35,655 nucleotides of DNA from Campylobacterales bacterium (GCA_014763885.1 JACXUO010000009.1:1-35655); one strand, 5' to 3'; shown: positions 1 to 7,808, counted from the stretch's first letter. The notes: a model not told the origin generated them from the sequence alone. Numbers and translations: made by a program.

Positions 1-81
1 TCATTTTTCACAACGGCTTCAACGAAGTTATCAATCTACATCATCCGACTCTTACAGTTTTATTATACTGCACTCTTGAGT

Positions 82-123
82 GGTGATTTGATTATACAAG
101 CGAACAAAAAAAGGTGATTTGAT
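82..123. repeat. 11-bp direct repeat upstream of first gene
   Basis: GGTGATTTGAT occurs at 82-92 and again at 113-123, 31 bp apart. The first copy overlaps a 12-bp palindrome, CACTCTTGAGTG, at 71-82. The repeats lie upstream of the promoter of the phosphoribosyltransferase gene, so they could be paired operator sites, but chance or remnant repeats are equally possible. Nothing else recognisable is present in bases 1-160. Confidence 0.35.
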
Positions 124-162
124 AGCTCAAATCCGCTTTTGCGTTTTGTATCACCAATTGAA

Positions 163-181
163 TATAATATACAAAAAGGGG
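163..181 (+). promoter_or_regulatory. -10 box and short leader of the phosphoribosyltransferase gene
   Basis: A perfect TATAAT stands at 163-168. Transcription would begin near 175, giving a leader of about 12 nt that contains AAAGGGG just before the ATG at 187. No good -35 box is visible, which is common in Campylobacterota promoters. Confidence 0.5.
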
Positions 182-186
182 TCAAA

Positions 187-825
187 ATGTTCAAAGACCG
201 TAAAGATGCCGGCAGGCAGCTGGCATTGAGACTTCAACGCTACCAAGATACCGATGCGCTGATCCTGGCGATCCCCAGAGGCGGAGTGGAACTTGGGTAT
301 GAAGTGGCCATAGCCCTGCACTGTGATCTCTCCATGATCATCTGCCGCAAACTCCCCTATCCTCATAATCCCGAGAGCGGTTTCGGTGCGATCGCTGAGG
401 ACGGTTCGGTCTTTATCTACGAAGCTGCTACGGGAGATCTGAGTGACGCAGAGATCGAACATATCAGGCAGGCGCAACAACAGGAGATCAAAAGACGCAT
501 AGAAGTCTTAAGGGGAGGCCGCCCTCTTCCCTCACTACAAGACCGTACCGTCATCCTGGTCGATGACGGTATCGCCATGGGATCGACCATGCATGCAGCC
601 GTACAGATGTGCCGCAACAGCAGTGCATCCAAAATCGTCATTGCCGTACCCGTAGCAGGAGCGAGAAGTGTCAGAGAATTCTCCAGGATTGCCGATGAAC
701 TGATCGTACTGGAATCTCCGATCAACTTCTATGCAGTCGCACAGGTCTATGAGAACTGGTATGACGTGAGCGATGCAGAGGCGTTGTCACTGATGCGCCG
801 GTTTGAAAAAAAAGTTGAATCATGA
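187..825 (+). CDS. phosphoribosyltransferase family protein
   Basis: This is a 212-residue type I phosphoribosyltransferase fold protein. The PRPP-binding signature is visible as VILVDDGIAMGSTM, and the N-terminal part carries the AIPRGGVELG segment seen in stand-alone PRTases of the ComF/Apt-like group. Such proteins transfer or recognise ribose-5-phosphate, but this subfamily has no firmly assigned substrate and I do not assign one. The ATG at 187 is chosen because AAAGGGG lies just upstream and homologues begin near MFKDR. A TTG at 139 would add 16 residues that overlap the probable -10 box at 163-168, so it is rejected. The gene stands alone, with its own promoter and a separate promoter for the next gene. 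Confidence 0.85.
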   Translation: MFKDRKDAGRQLALRLQRYQDTDALILAIPRGGVELGYEVAIALHCDLSMIICRKLPYPHNPESGFGAIAEDGSVFIYEAATGDLSDAEIEHIRQAQQQEIKRRIEVLRGGRPLPSLQDRTVILVDDGIAMGSTMHAAVQMCRNSSASKIVIAVPVAGARSVREFSRIADELIVLESPINFYAVAQVYENWYDVSDAEALSLMRRFEKKVES

Positions 826-863
826 TCCAAGTTAAGCATTGCTTGAATCATCATACCCCTACA

Positions 864-892
864 TTCACACTACACACTGCTTTCACTATAAT
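864..892 (+). promoter_or_regulatory. sigma70-type promoter of the b5/korAB operon
   Basis: TTCACA at 864-869 and TATAAT at 887-892 are separated by 17 bp, a near-ideal arrangement. Transcription would start near 899, leaving about 49 nt of leader before the ATG at 948. The leader contains AGGAG at 931-935 and GGGG at 937-940; the first is 12 nt and the second 7 nt from the ATG. Confidence 0.65.
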
Positions 893-947
893 AGTTTCGC
901 AATATCGTGTGACAGTATAAAAGCTGACAAAGGAGCGGGGACCGGTA

Positions 948-3416
948 ATGACGTTGGATGAACTTAAACAATATAACGGACGCAACGGGGCAAAAGCCTA
1001 TGTCGCCTACAGAAACAATATCTATGATGTCACTGAGAGCCCGTTTTGGAAAGAAGGCGACCATGAAGAGGTCCATTTCGCAGGTGAAGACCTAACCTCG
1101 CAACTCTCAGGCGCACCCCACGGAGAAGAGGTTTTCAAGAGCTTTCCCGTCGTGGGCAGGCTAGAAACGCCTGAACCTCAATCCGAAAATACTGACGCTG
1201 CGGCAACAGATACGAAAGAGAAACTCAAAACATGGTACCGGAACTACCATCCCCACCCGATGACAGTCCATTTCCCGATCGCCCTGCACCTCTTTGCCGC
1301 CTTCATGGATCTCCTCTTTCTTTTTGACCCCAAGGAGTCCTATGCACTCACTGTCTTCTATCTCTTTTTTGCTTCTACCGTGATGGGGTTTGTGGCGATG
1401 GTCCCCGGTATCTTGAGCTGGTGGGTCAACTATGACTTTTCAAAAGCCGAACCCTTTATTGTCAAACTCTATCTGTCTCTTTTAGTCCTGCTCTTGGGTC
1501 TGGTCAATATCATACTCTATCTGAACGACCCGATGATCGTCTACCATGATTCTCCGGCAGGGATCACCTACCATACCATCGTCCTCCTGACCGGGCTGTG
1601 TGTCATTGTATTGGGATACTATGGCGGCAAGATCACCTGGGGAGAGAGTTTTATGCGTACAGAGACTGAGGAGAAGAACCGGGAGAGCACTTCCGTAGAA
1701 CCGCTTCACAACACTCAAAAATCTACCAAGGAGAGACTCATGAATGACACAACCCTCTCTATCCTGATAGGCGGACCGGCAGGTTCGGGGATCGATACGA
1801 TCGAGAAGATACTCACGGATGCCCTCAAGGCTGCCGGCTACTATGTCTACGCTACCAAAGAGTATATGTCACGTGTACGCGGCGGGAGCAACTCTACCCT
1901 GATCCGTATCAGCGATAGTCCCATCAAGGCACCCGTATGGGAAGTAGACCTCTCCATCGCGCTGGATGAGATGGCACTGGAGCATATGCAGGAGAGATTT
2001 ACAGATCGTACGTTGTTACTGGCTGATGTCACCGAAGATAAGGATATCGCACACCTGATCCTCCTTCCGATCCATGAACGCGCCAAAGCCCTGGGCAGCC
2101 GTCAGTATGCCAATACCTATATGGCAGGGGTAGTCTTCGGGCTCTTGGAGCTGGAGAAGGAGATATTGCTGCAGAGTATCGACAAATATTTCAAAGAGGA
2201 GAGCGAGAACATCAAAGTCGCAGAAGAAGGGTATAAAGAGGGAAAAGAGATAGATCACTCAATGATCGCTCAGCTCCCTTCCCGTGATATCCAAAGCGCA
2301 GAGAGACTTCACCTGATGAACGGTACGACCGCCTGCGGGTTTGGCTTCCTGGCAGGAGGATGCACTATGGTCACCTCCTACCCCATGTCTCCCTCCACCG
2401 GAGTGCTCAACTTTATGGCAGAGCGCTCCAAGGAGTTTACCATCGTGGTCGAACAGAGTGAAGATGAGATCGCCTCACTAAACATGGTACTGGGAGGGTG
2501 GTATGCCGGTGCCCGGGCGATGACCACCACCTCAGGGGGAGGATTTGCATTGATGACCGAAGCACTGAGCCTGAGCGGAATGAGCGAAACGCCCGCGGTG
2601 ATCTATCTGGCACAGAGGCCGGGGCCTGCAACAGGACTGCCCACACGAAGCGAACAGGGTGATCTCAATCTGGCGATCTATTCGGGTCACGGACCGTTTG
2701 CACGTATCGTGCTTGCCCCGGGCAGACTGGAGTCCTGCATCGAGTGCGGCTACCTCGCATTTGAGTTGGCCGACCGCTACCAGGTGCCCGTGATCCTCCT
2801 GAGTGACCAATATCTGGCGGATTCGATGACCACGATCGGCACAGTTGACTTTTCACAGTATGCACAGGGAAGCTACATCATCCAGAGCAAGAAGGAGTAC
2901 CACCGCTATGCGGATACACCCGACGGTATCAGTCCGAGAAGCGTCCCCGGTTTTGGCGAGGGGTTGGTCTGTGCAGCGGGGGATGAACATGATGAAAGAG
3001 GACAGATCACTGAAAGCCATCAGACACGCATAGAGATGGTCCAGAAGCGTGCACGTAAAGGTGATGCACTCCTGGAGAGTGCGCTCATGCCAAAAATAGA
3101 GGGTGAGGGAGAGATCGCCGTCATAGGCTGGGGGTCTAGCTACGGTGCGATCAGCGAGGCTTTGTCCAGAGTGGATGACCCTCGCCTCTGCCATGTACAC
3201 TTTGAGTGGGTACACCCGCTTGCCGAGAAACAGCTGGAGCTGCTCAAGAAGTATAAACATACGGTTGTCGTAGAGAACAATACAAGCGCGATGTTTGCCG
3301 ACCAGCTCAAACTGCATGATATCAGGATCGACAGAAAGATACTCCAGTACAATGGATTTGCATTCTTCGCAGACCAGCTGGCGCAGATGATTAAAGAAGA
3401 GATAAAGGAGTTATGA
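948..3416 (+). CDS. cytochrome b5-like / DUF2231 / 2-oxoacid:acceptor oxidoreductase gamma-alpha fusion
   Basis: One uninterrupted 822-residue frame joins three modules. Residues 1-75 resemble a bacterial cytochrome b5-like heme/steroid-binding domain, with candidate ligands His39, His43 and His58 and the motif APHGEEVF. Residues 95-235 are a DUF2231 membrane domain with about four TM segments, opening with the His-rich YHPHPMTVHFPIAL. Residues 265-822 match a complete KorA-type subunit: a gamma domain with GGPAGSGID, then an alpha domain with TSYPMSPSTG and the EQSEDEIAS segment. KorA proteins decarboxylate 2-oxoacids and reduce ferredoxin with the TPP subunit encoded next. In relatives the b5/DUF2231 protein and KorA are expected to be separate. 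Met265 (base 1740) has its own strong ribosome binding site, so both a fused and a free 558-residue KorA could be made. A lost stop codon is the simplest origin. Confidence 0.85.
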   Translation: MTLDELKQYNGRNGAKAYVAYRNNIYDVTESPFWKEGDHEEVHFAGEDLTSQLSGAPHGEEVFKSFPVVGRLETPEPQSENTDAAATDTKEKLKTWYRNYHPHPMTVHFPIALHLFAAFMDLLFLFDPKESYALTVFYLFFASTVMGFVAMVPGILSWWVNYDFSKAEPFIVKLYLSLLVLLLGLVNIILYLNDPMIVYHDSPAGITYHTIVLLTGLCVIVLGYYGGKITWGESFMRTETEEKNRESTSVEPLHNTQKSTKERLMNDTTLSILIGGPAGSGIDTIEKILTDALKAAGYYVYATKEYMSRVRGGSNSTLIRISDSPIKAPVWEVDLSIALDEMALEHMQERFTDRTLLLADVTEDKDIAHLILLPIHERAKALGSRQYANTYMAGVVFGLLELEKEILLQSIDKYFKEESENIKVAEEGYKEGKEIDHSMIAQLPSRDIQSAERLHLMNGTTACGFGFLAGGCTMVTSYPMSPSTGVLNFMAERSKEFTIVVEQSEDEIASLNMVLGGWYAGARAMTTTSGGGFALMTEALSLSGMSETPAVIYLAQRPGPATGLPTRSEQGDLNLAIYSGHGPFARIVLAPGRLESCIECGYLAFELADRYQVPVILLSDQYLADSMTTIGTVDFSQYAQGSYIIQSKKEYHRYADTPDGISPRSVPGFGEGLVCAAGDEHDERGQITESHQTRIEMVQKRARKGDALLESALMPKIEGEGEIAVIGWGSSYGAISEALSRVDDPRLCHVHFEWVHPLAEKQLELLKKYKHTVVVENNTSAMFADQLKLHDIRIDRKILQYNGFAFFADQLAQMIKEEIKEL
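1728..1742 (+). promoter_or_regulatory. internal ribosome binding site and ATG at the fusion junction
   Basis: AAGGAG at 1728-1733 is followed after 6 nt by ATG at 1740-1742, in frame with the upstream domain. This is one of the best Shine-Dalgarno/start pairs in the window. It falls exactly where a normal KorA protein begins (MNDTTLSILIGGPAGSG). It indicates that the oxidoreductase subunit can be, or recently was, translated independently. Confidence 0.7.
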
Positions 3417-4267
3417 TGCCTACCTCATTTGACAGAGAAAACGTAGACGTCGCATGGTGTCCGGGATGCGGGAATTTCGGTATATTGAAACTGGTGAAAG
3501 AGGTGCTGGAAGAGCTGGAGCTGGACAAGCAGCATACCGTCATCGTCTCGGGGATCGGGCAGGCAGCCAAAACCCCTTTCTATATCGATACCCATATGTA
3601 CGGGGTGCTGCACGGAAGGGCCCTGCCTATTGCCACGGCAATCAAGGCTGCCAACCCGGGCTTGACGGTCATTGCAGAGGGAGGTGACGGGGATATGTAC
3701 GGCGAAGGGGGAAACCATTTTCTGCATACCATCAGGCGCAATCCCGATATCGTCCATATCGTCCATAACAATATGGTCTACGGCCTGACCAAAGGCCAGG
3801 CCTCCCCCACCTCACAGAAAGGTTTTGTCACCAATGTCCAGGTGGAGGGTGTGGGAAATGAACCCTTCAACCCGCTCAGTGTCGCACTCTCCCTGAAAGC
3901 CGGCTTCGTCTCGCGCGTCAATATCGGGAACTACAGCCATGCCAAAGAGGTTTTGAAGGCTGCGTTTTTGCACAAAGGGTATGCACTGGTGGATATCTTC
4001 CAGCCCTGCGTGGTTTTCAACAAGATCAATACCTTTCAATGGTTCAAAGAACACACCTATCTGCTCGATGAGAGCTATGAGCGTTCCAACTTTGAAGAGG
4101 CCCTCAAAAAAGCCTATGAGAGTATGCCGATGCCGCTGGGGATTTTGTATCAGAACAGTGAGAATCCTGCTACCTTTGAAACACATATGAGAGGAGAGGA
4201 TACGCGCCCGCTTCATAAAGTCGGGCATGACCGCAAAAAGATACAGGAGCTGTTTGAAAGGTATTAG
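3416..4267 (+). CDS. korB: 2-oxoacid:ferredoxin oxidoreductase beta subunit
   Basis: This 283-residue protein is the TPP-binding beta subunit that pairs with the KorA frame just upstream. It carries the early WCPGCGNFG Cys motif and the TPP/Mg motif GDGDMYGEGGNHF with the downstream VHNN. Such two-subunit enzymes oxidatively decarboxylate 2-oxoglutarate or pyruvate to acyl-CoA and reduce ferredoxin; run in reverse they fix CO2 in the reductive TCA cycle used by many autotrophic Campylobacterota. The substrate cannot be decided from sequence alone. The stop of korA and the ATG at 3416 share a base (TGATG), indicating translational coupling. An ATG at 3413 is possible, but AGGAG would be only 2 nt away, so 3416 (5 nt spacing) is preferred. 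Confidence 0.92.
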   Translation: MPTSFDRENVDVAWCPGCGNFGILKLVKEVLEELELDKQHTVIVSGIGQAAKTPFYIDTHMYGVLHGRALPIATAIKAANPGLTVIAEGGDGDMYGEGGNHFLHTIRRNPDIVHIVHNNMVYGLTKGQASPTSQKGFVTNVQVEGVGNEPFNPLSVALSLKAGFVSRVNIGNYSHAKEVLKAAFLHKGYALVDIFQPCVVFNKINTFQWFKEHTYLLDESYERSNFEEALKKAYESMPMPLGILYQNSENPATFETHMRGEDTRPLHKVGHDRKKIQELFERY

Positions 4268-4273
4268 CAGTCA

Positions 4274-4290
4274 CGCTAAAAATCTTAGCG
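4274..4290. terminator. hairpin between convergent korB and hspR
   Basis: CGCTAA at 4274-4279 pairs with TTAGCG at 4285-4290 around a 5-nt loop. It sits 7 nt after the korB stop and 12 nt after the hspR stop on the other strand. A bidirectional terminator is the likely role, though no strong T run follows. Confidence 0.45.
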
Positions 4291-4302
4291 CCTGAGAGAA
4301 AA

Positions 4303-4674
4303 CTACTCTTCGAAGATGATGATATCGTAACTGCTTTTGGCGACAAGTGCTTTGCTGGAGTGTACCGAACCGTGGCGGTTGGCTTTGCGCAGCTCTTCTC
4401 TCAGCTGGTCGATCTCATCCTGCATCTCATCGATCTGCTCCTTGAGCTTCAGGGCGACATCAACCCCTGCCAGATTGACCCCCATCTGCCTGGTCAAACG
4501 CAATATCAGTTTCATCCTGTCGATATCGCGCTGCGAATAGAGTCTCATACGGCCGCTCGTACGTGAGGGCTCCACCAATCCTTCGCGTTCATACTGACGC
4601 AGTGTCTGAGGATGGATATCGAACATTGTTGCGACTACGGAGATCAGATACACGGGCTCATCATAACTGTGCAT
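4303..4674 (-). CDS. hspR: MerR-family heat shock repressor HspR
   Basis: This 123-residue protein has an N-terminal MerR-type winged helix-turn-helix with the HspR signature HPQTLRQYEREGLVEPSRTSG followed by RLYSQRDIDRM. A coiled-coil follows at about residues 75-98. HspR represses chaperone operons in Campylobacterota and actinobacteria, usually with DnaK or CbpA modulating it. Here it is the second gene after cbpA on the same strand, 59 nt downstream, which is the Helicobacter-type cbpA-hspR arrangement and suggests autoregulation. No complete HAIR inverted repeat (CTTGAGT-N7-ACTCAAG) was found near the operon promoter, so the local operator is probably divergent. The product has no effector-binding domain beyond the coiled coil, as expected for HspR. 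Confidence 0.93.
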   Translation of the reverse strand: MHSYDEPVYLISVVATMFDIHPQTLRQYEREGLVEPSRTSGRMRLYSQRDIDRMKLILRLTRQMGVNLAGVDVALKLKEQIDEMQDEIDQLREELRKANRHGSVHSSKALVAKSSYDIIIFEE

Positions 4675-4733
4675 GGTATTTTCCTTTCTGTACTAATTTG
4701 CCGAAGCGGACAGCTCACAGCACTTGTGGTGTT

Positions 4734-5588
4734 TTAAAGCTTCTCTTCCAGAAGCGTCTTTAGTTCGCTGTCCATACGCTCGACATCAGGGAGGATCACA
4801 TTGGCGACCAGGTAGAGATCACCTGTCAGTGCGGTTTTCCTGTTTGGCACCCCTTTCCCTTTCAGCCTGAACTTCTGTCCGTTCTTCGTATTTTGCGGTA
4901 CTTTCAGCGAGACCTCTTTTTCCGGGGTATCCACTGTGATCTTGCCGCCAAAGAGCGCCTCTTTGAGAGGCACATCAAATTTCCTGTAGAGGTCATCGCC
5001 TTTTCTCTCATACTCTTTTGATTCGGCTACCTCTACCTGGAGCAGAAGATCACCGGCCTGTCCCTGATACTGTTTCCCTTTGCCTCTGACCCGCATCGTT
5101 TCGCCGGATTTGATCCCTGCGGGGATCTTGATATCAAAGTTCTGTCCATTGACCGAAACGTTGTGCTTTCCGCCGAGGACCGCTGTCATGAACGGTACGG
5201 TGATCCGTGCCTCTATATCAAGATTCAATCCTCCGAAACCGCCTCCGCCGAAGCCGCTGAAACCGCCTCTGCCAAAACCGCCGGCACCGCCGCCGAACAT
5301 CTGCCGAAGTATCTCATCCAGATCCACACCTGCGCCCTGTCCGCGTGCAAAATCATGAAAGTTCTGCCCGCCGAACATCTGGTCACCGAAGCGGTCATAC
5401 TGCGCCTTTTTCTCCGGATCGCTCAATACTTCATAGGCTGCATTGATCTCTTTGAACTTATCCTGCGCAGACTCTTCTTTGTTGATATCCGGGTGGTACT
5501 GACGGGCGAGCTTTCGGTAAGCTTTTTTGATCTCATCAGGAGTCGCACTTTCGCTGACACCGAGCGTTTCATATAAACTTTTTGACAT
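4734..5588 (-). CDS. cbpA: DnaJ-like co-chaperone CbpA
   Basis: This 284-residue type II Hsp40 protein has a J domain at residues 4-70 with HPD at 32-34. A Gly/Phe-rich linker follows at about 80-118, then two beta-barrel substrate-binding domains. It lacks the four CxxCxGxG zinc repeats of DnaJ, which makes it CbpA-like. It stimulates Hsp70 ATPase and binds unfolded or curved-DNA-associated substrates. The start at 5588 is chosen because AGGA lies 6 nt upstream; the ATG at 5594 sits directly against that AGGA and is unlikely to be used. It is the first gene of the cbpA-hspR unit and has the strongest promoter in the window. Confidence 0.93.
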   Translation of the reverse strand: MSKSLYETLGVSESATPDEIKKAYRKLARQYHPDINKEESAQDKFKEINAAYEVLSDPEKKAQYDRFGDQMFGGQNFHDFARGQGAGVDLDEILRQMFGGGAGGFGRGGFSGFGGGGFGGLNLDIEARITVPFMTAVLGGKHNVSVNGQNFDIKIPAGIKSGETMRVRGKGKQYQGQAGDLLLQVEVAESKEYERKGDDLYRKFDVPLKEALFGGKITVDTPEKEVSLKVPQNTKNGQKFRLKGKGVPNRKTALTGDLYLVANVILPDVERMDSELKTLLEEKL

Positions 5589-5627
5589 GGACATTCCTAA
5601 AATTTAATTGAATCTTAATTTCTATTT

Positions 5628-5657
5628 ATTATATCAAAATAGTTTAGTCTATGTCAA
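5628..5657 (-). promoter_or_regulatory. strong promoter of cbpA-hspR
   Basis: Read on the minus strand, TTGACA (5657-5652) and TATAAT (5633-5628) are separated by 18 bp. Both hexamers are perfect sigma70 consensus, rare here, where most promoters have only a -10 box. Transcription would start near 5621. A strong but repressible promoter fits HspR control. Confidence 0.7.
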
Positions 5658-5673
5658 TCAACCTTATCCACTC

Positions 5674-6075
5674 TTATGGTTTTTTGGGCAGATACATCAC
5701 CGGCTTATACCCCTCTTGCATCAGCTTTTGTATGCCGCCGGCAAGGTTGATCACATTATATCCCAACTCATAGGCAAGAAACTTGGATATCTCCGACGTA
5801 CGGCTTCCAGTACGGCAGATGAGTGCAAACTGCTCATCTTTTTTGACCACTTTGTTTAACTGTTCAAGAAAAAGCGGGATATTGAATCTCCCCTGCTCAT
5901 CAAAAAACATGATCGGATAAGAGCCTTCCACGATGCCTGTCTCCTTCCACTCTCCCGGGGTTCTCACATCGATGATCTTGATATCCTTTTTCAGGAACTC
6001 TTTGCTTGCCCAGACATTTGTGAGCTCTGCAAAAGAGAGATTGAACATGACAAGAAACAGGATAATAATTCTCAT
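5674..6075 (-). CDS. exported single-domain rhodanese-like protein
   Basis: This 133-residue protein begins with a signal peptide (residues 1-16, ending FNLSFA) and then one rhodanese domain. The IIDVRTPGEW segment is typical, and the active-site loop is CRTGSR with Cys87. Rhodaneses move sulfane sulfur through a cysteine persulfide. A periplasmic copy in a probable sulfur-oxidising Campylobacterota could act on sulfur intermediates, but this is inference. The gene diverges from the RNA methyltransferase gene, with 65 bp between the two starts. A minus-strand TACAAT near 6107 and GGTG before the ATG are plausible expression signals. Confidence 0.85.
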   Translation of the reverse strand: MRIIILFLVMFNLSFAELTNVWASKEFLKKDIKIIDVRTPGEWKETGIVEGSYPIMFFDEQGRFNIPLFLEQLNKVVKKDEQFALICRTGSRTSEISKFLAYELGYNVINLAGGIQKLMQEGYKPVMYLPKKP

Positions 6076-6129
6076 AACATCACCTTATTAGTTTTTGCGC
6101 TATTGTAGCCTATAGAAGTAAACAGTAGC

Positions 6130-6143
6130 TATAATAGTATATG
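6130..6143 (+). promoter_or_regulatory. -10 box abutting the start codon (predicted leaderless mRNA)
   Basis: A perfect TATAAT at 6130-6135 ends 5 nt before the ATG at 6141. RNA polymerase normally starts about 6-8 nt downstream of the -10 box, so the transcript would begin at or next to the A of the start codon. No Shine-Dalgarno sequence lies between the box and the gene. Confidence 0.6.
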
Positions 6144-6920
6144 AATTTTATCCAAGTCACCGATATCGGTATCCCGGAACTGCAGATCTACCATCAGATG
6201 AGAGAAAATGCCTTCAAAGAAGACGGCAGTTTCATCGCAGACAGCCCCAAGGTGGTCAACCTCCTACTCGAACAGGATATAAAGATCAGAAGTATCTTTG
6301 CTACGCAGGAGTACTATGACAGGTATGCCGATCTGATAGAGACAAAAGAGATACCTGTGCCCTATGTCGCTTCCAAAGCGGTGATGGAGAAGATCGTGGG
6401 GCACACGATACACCACAATGTCATGATGCATGCCATCCGCCCTCTCCCCACACCGCTTGCATCGTTGGGCGATCAGATCATCATGCTCGATGAGATCAGC
6501 TCCACGCAGAATATCGGTGCGATCGCAAGAAGCGCCGCTGCACTCGGGGTGAGATCCTACCTGCTTCCTCAGCAACGGCCACATCCCTACGCCAGACGCG
6601 CCGTGAGGGTCTCCATGGGGCATATCGGACTGATGGACTACCACCTCTACGAAGATATCTTTGGGACGATTAGGACGCTCAAAGCACTGGGATACAGAGT
6701 CTATGCCGCAGAGGTCACCGAAGACTCCACACCTCTCTCACAGGTCAAAACAGCCGATAAATGGGTGCTGCTGATGGGCCATGAAGAGAAAGGGATAGCC
6801 AAAGACATTTTAAACGTATGTGATGAAGTGGTCACCATCGAGATGGAAGAAGGGATCAAAAGTTTCAATGTGAGCGTCGCGGCTTCGATCGTGATATACC
6901 GGTTCAAGCACTCCTTCTAA
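6141..6920 (+). CDS. SpoU/TrmH-family RNA 2'-O-methyltransferase
   Basis: This 259-residue SPOUT methyltransferase has an N-terminal substrate-binding part at residues 1-100. The C-terminal knotted domain carries the three SpoU motifs: DEISSTQNIGAIARSAAALG (motif 1), VLLMGHEEKGI (motif 2) and VTIEMEEGIKSFNVSVAASI (motif 3, ending in the Asn-Val-Ser-Val-Ala core). It uses SAM to methylate a ribose 2'-OH in tRNA or rRNA; which site cannot be told. It shares its upstream region with the divergent rhodanese gene. The ATG at 6141 has no ribosome binding site and lies 5 nt from a perfect -10 box. No other ATG near the N-terminus is better. Confidence 0.9.
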   Translation: MNFIQVTDIGIPELQIYHQMRENAFKEDGSFIADSPKVVNLLLEQDIKIRSIFATQEYYDRYADLIETKEIPVPYVASKAVMEKIVGHTIHHNVMMHAIRPLPTPLASLGDQIIMLDEISSTQNIGAIARSAAALGVRSYLLPQQRPHPYARRAVRVSMGHIGLMDYHLYEDIFGTIRTLKALGYRVYAAEVTEDSTPLSQVKTADKWVLLMGHEEKGIAKDILNVCDEVVTIEMEEGIKSFNVSVAASIVIYRFKHSF

Positions 6921-7036
6921 TTTACTTTTGTCAGAATGCGTTCAACTGCTTATCTACCCACTTATGTGTATGTTCTTCTTTAAATTATTTATAACGTGAT
7001 ACAATTGATAAAATCCGGGATGAAAGTTGACAGTGG

Positions 7037-7714
7037 ATGAAGAAGTTAATAGTAAGCCTATCTTTATTTTTTGCGACATTAAATTTATATGCCGGCATCG
7101 TTGAAATGCCAAAATCCATTGATGATTATTATGCAAAAGGGATAAAGGTAGAACTTATTGAACTCAAAGATCCGGAAGAGATAGTGCTGAAACTGCTTGA
7201 TAATCATACAACGATTTCAGGCAATTACACCGGTGTTGGATATAAAATGTTAGAAGCATGGAGAGATAACAAAACCAGGCTGGGTAAAAAACCTATATTG
7301 GTATTGAAGTATACAAATAAGCATGGTACCGAAGTGTATGACATACAGGGGAAAATACATTTTAAACTTATAGGCAACACTGTAGAACATCCGATAACGA
7401 TTGCCATATCAGACTGCAAAGATACCTTTTATCCTACATTTGCCATGATTGATTGCATGTATCTTGGGTTGGAAGCATGGAACGCAGAACTCAATAGAGC
7501 TTATCAAGCCCTGGGAGGCGATAACAATAGTGAATTAAAAAAAGCTCAGTTGGCCTGGATGAAATATAGAGATGCTCAAGCAGCATTGATCCGAAAAGAA
7601 TATGGAAATAGTGATGGAACTATGTGGAGACTTATTGTTGTGGATGCAATTGTTCATATGACTGAGCAACAAGCCAAACTACTCCATGCTATAAGTAGAA
7701 AATCTCCATATTAA
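7037..7714 (+). CDS. secreted protein with C-terminal LprI/DUF1311-like domain
   Basis: This 225-residue protein has a signal peptide at residues 1-19 (MKKLIVSLSLFFATLNLYAG). The middle region (25-125) I do not recognise. The C-terminal domain, from about residue 130, has the pattern of DUF1311/LprI proteins: DCMYLGLEAWNAELNRAYQAL, then KKAQLAWMKYRDAQ. LprI-type domains are periplasmic, and some inhibit lysozyme. The gene is visibly richer in A+T than its neighbours and uses AT-ending codons throughout, a sign of horizontal acquisition. The start has only a weak GTGG upstream. It is flanked by non-coding stretches on both sides and looks monocistronic. Confidence 0.8.
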   Translation: MKKLIVSLSLFFATLNLYAGIVEMPKSIDDYYAKGIKVELIELKDPEEIVLKLLDNHTTISGNYTGVGYKMLEAWRDNKTRLGKKPILVLKYTNKHGTEVYDIQGKIHFKLIGNTVEHPITIAISDCKDTFYPTFAMIDCMYLGLEAWNAELNRAYQALGGDNNSELKKAQLAWMKYRDAQAALIRKEYGNSDGTMWRLIVVDAIVHMTEQQAKLLHAISRKSPY

Positions 7715-7808
7715 AAAGGGAGATTGAAGTTAAGTTCAAGGCTAACCTGTCTATCCCTTGACTTACAACTTTGCAAACTGTATCAATCAGGAAAAACGGA
7801 AAATAAAT

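Noticed and set aside
75-81. HAIR operator for HspR before the first gene
   Set aside because: Only one half-site, CTTGAGT, is present; the required inverted partner at 7 bp spacing is missing.
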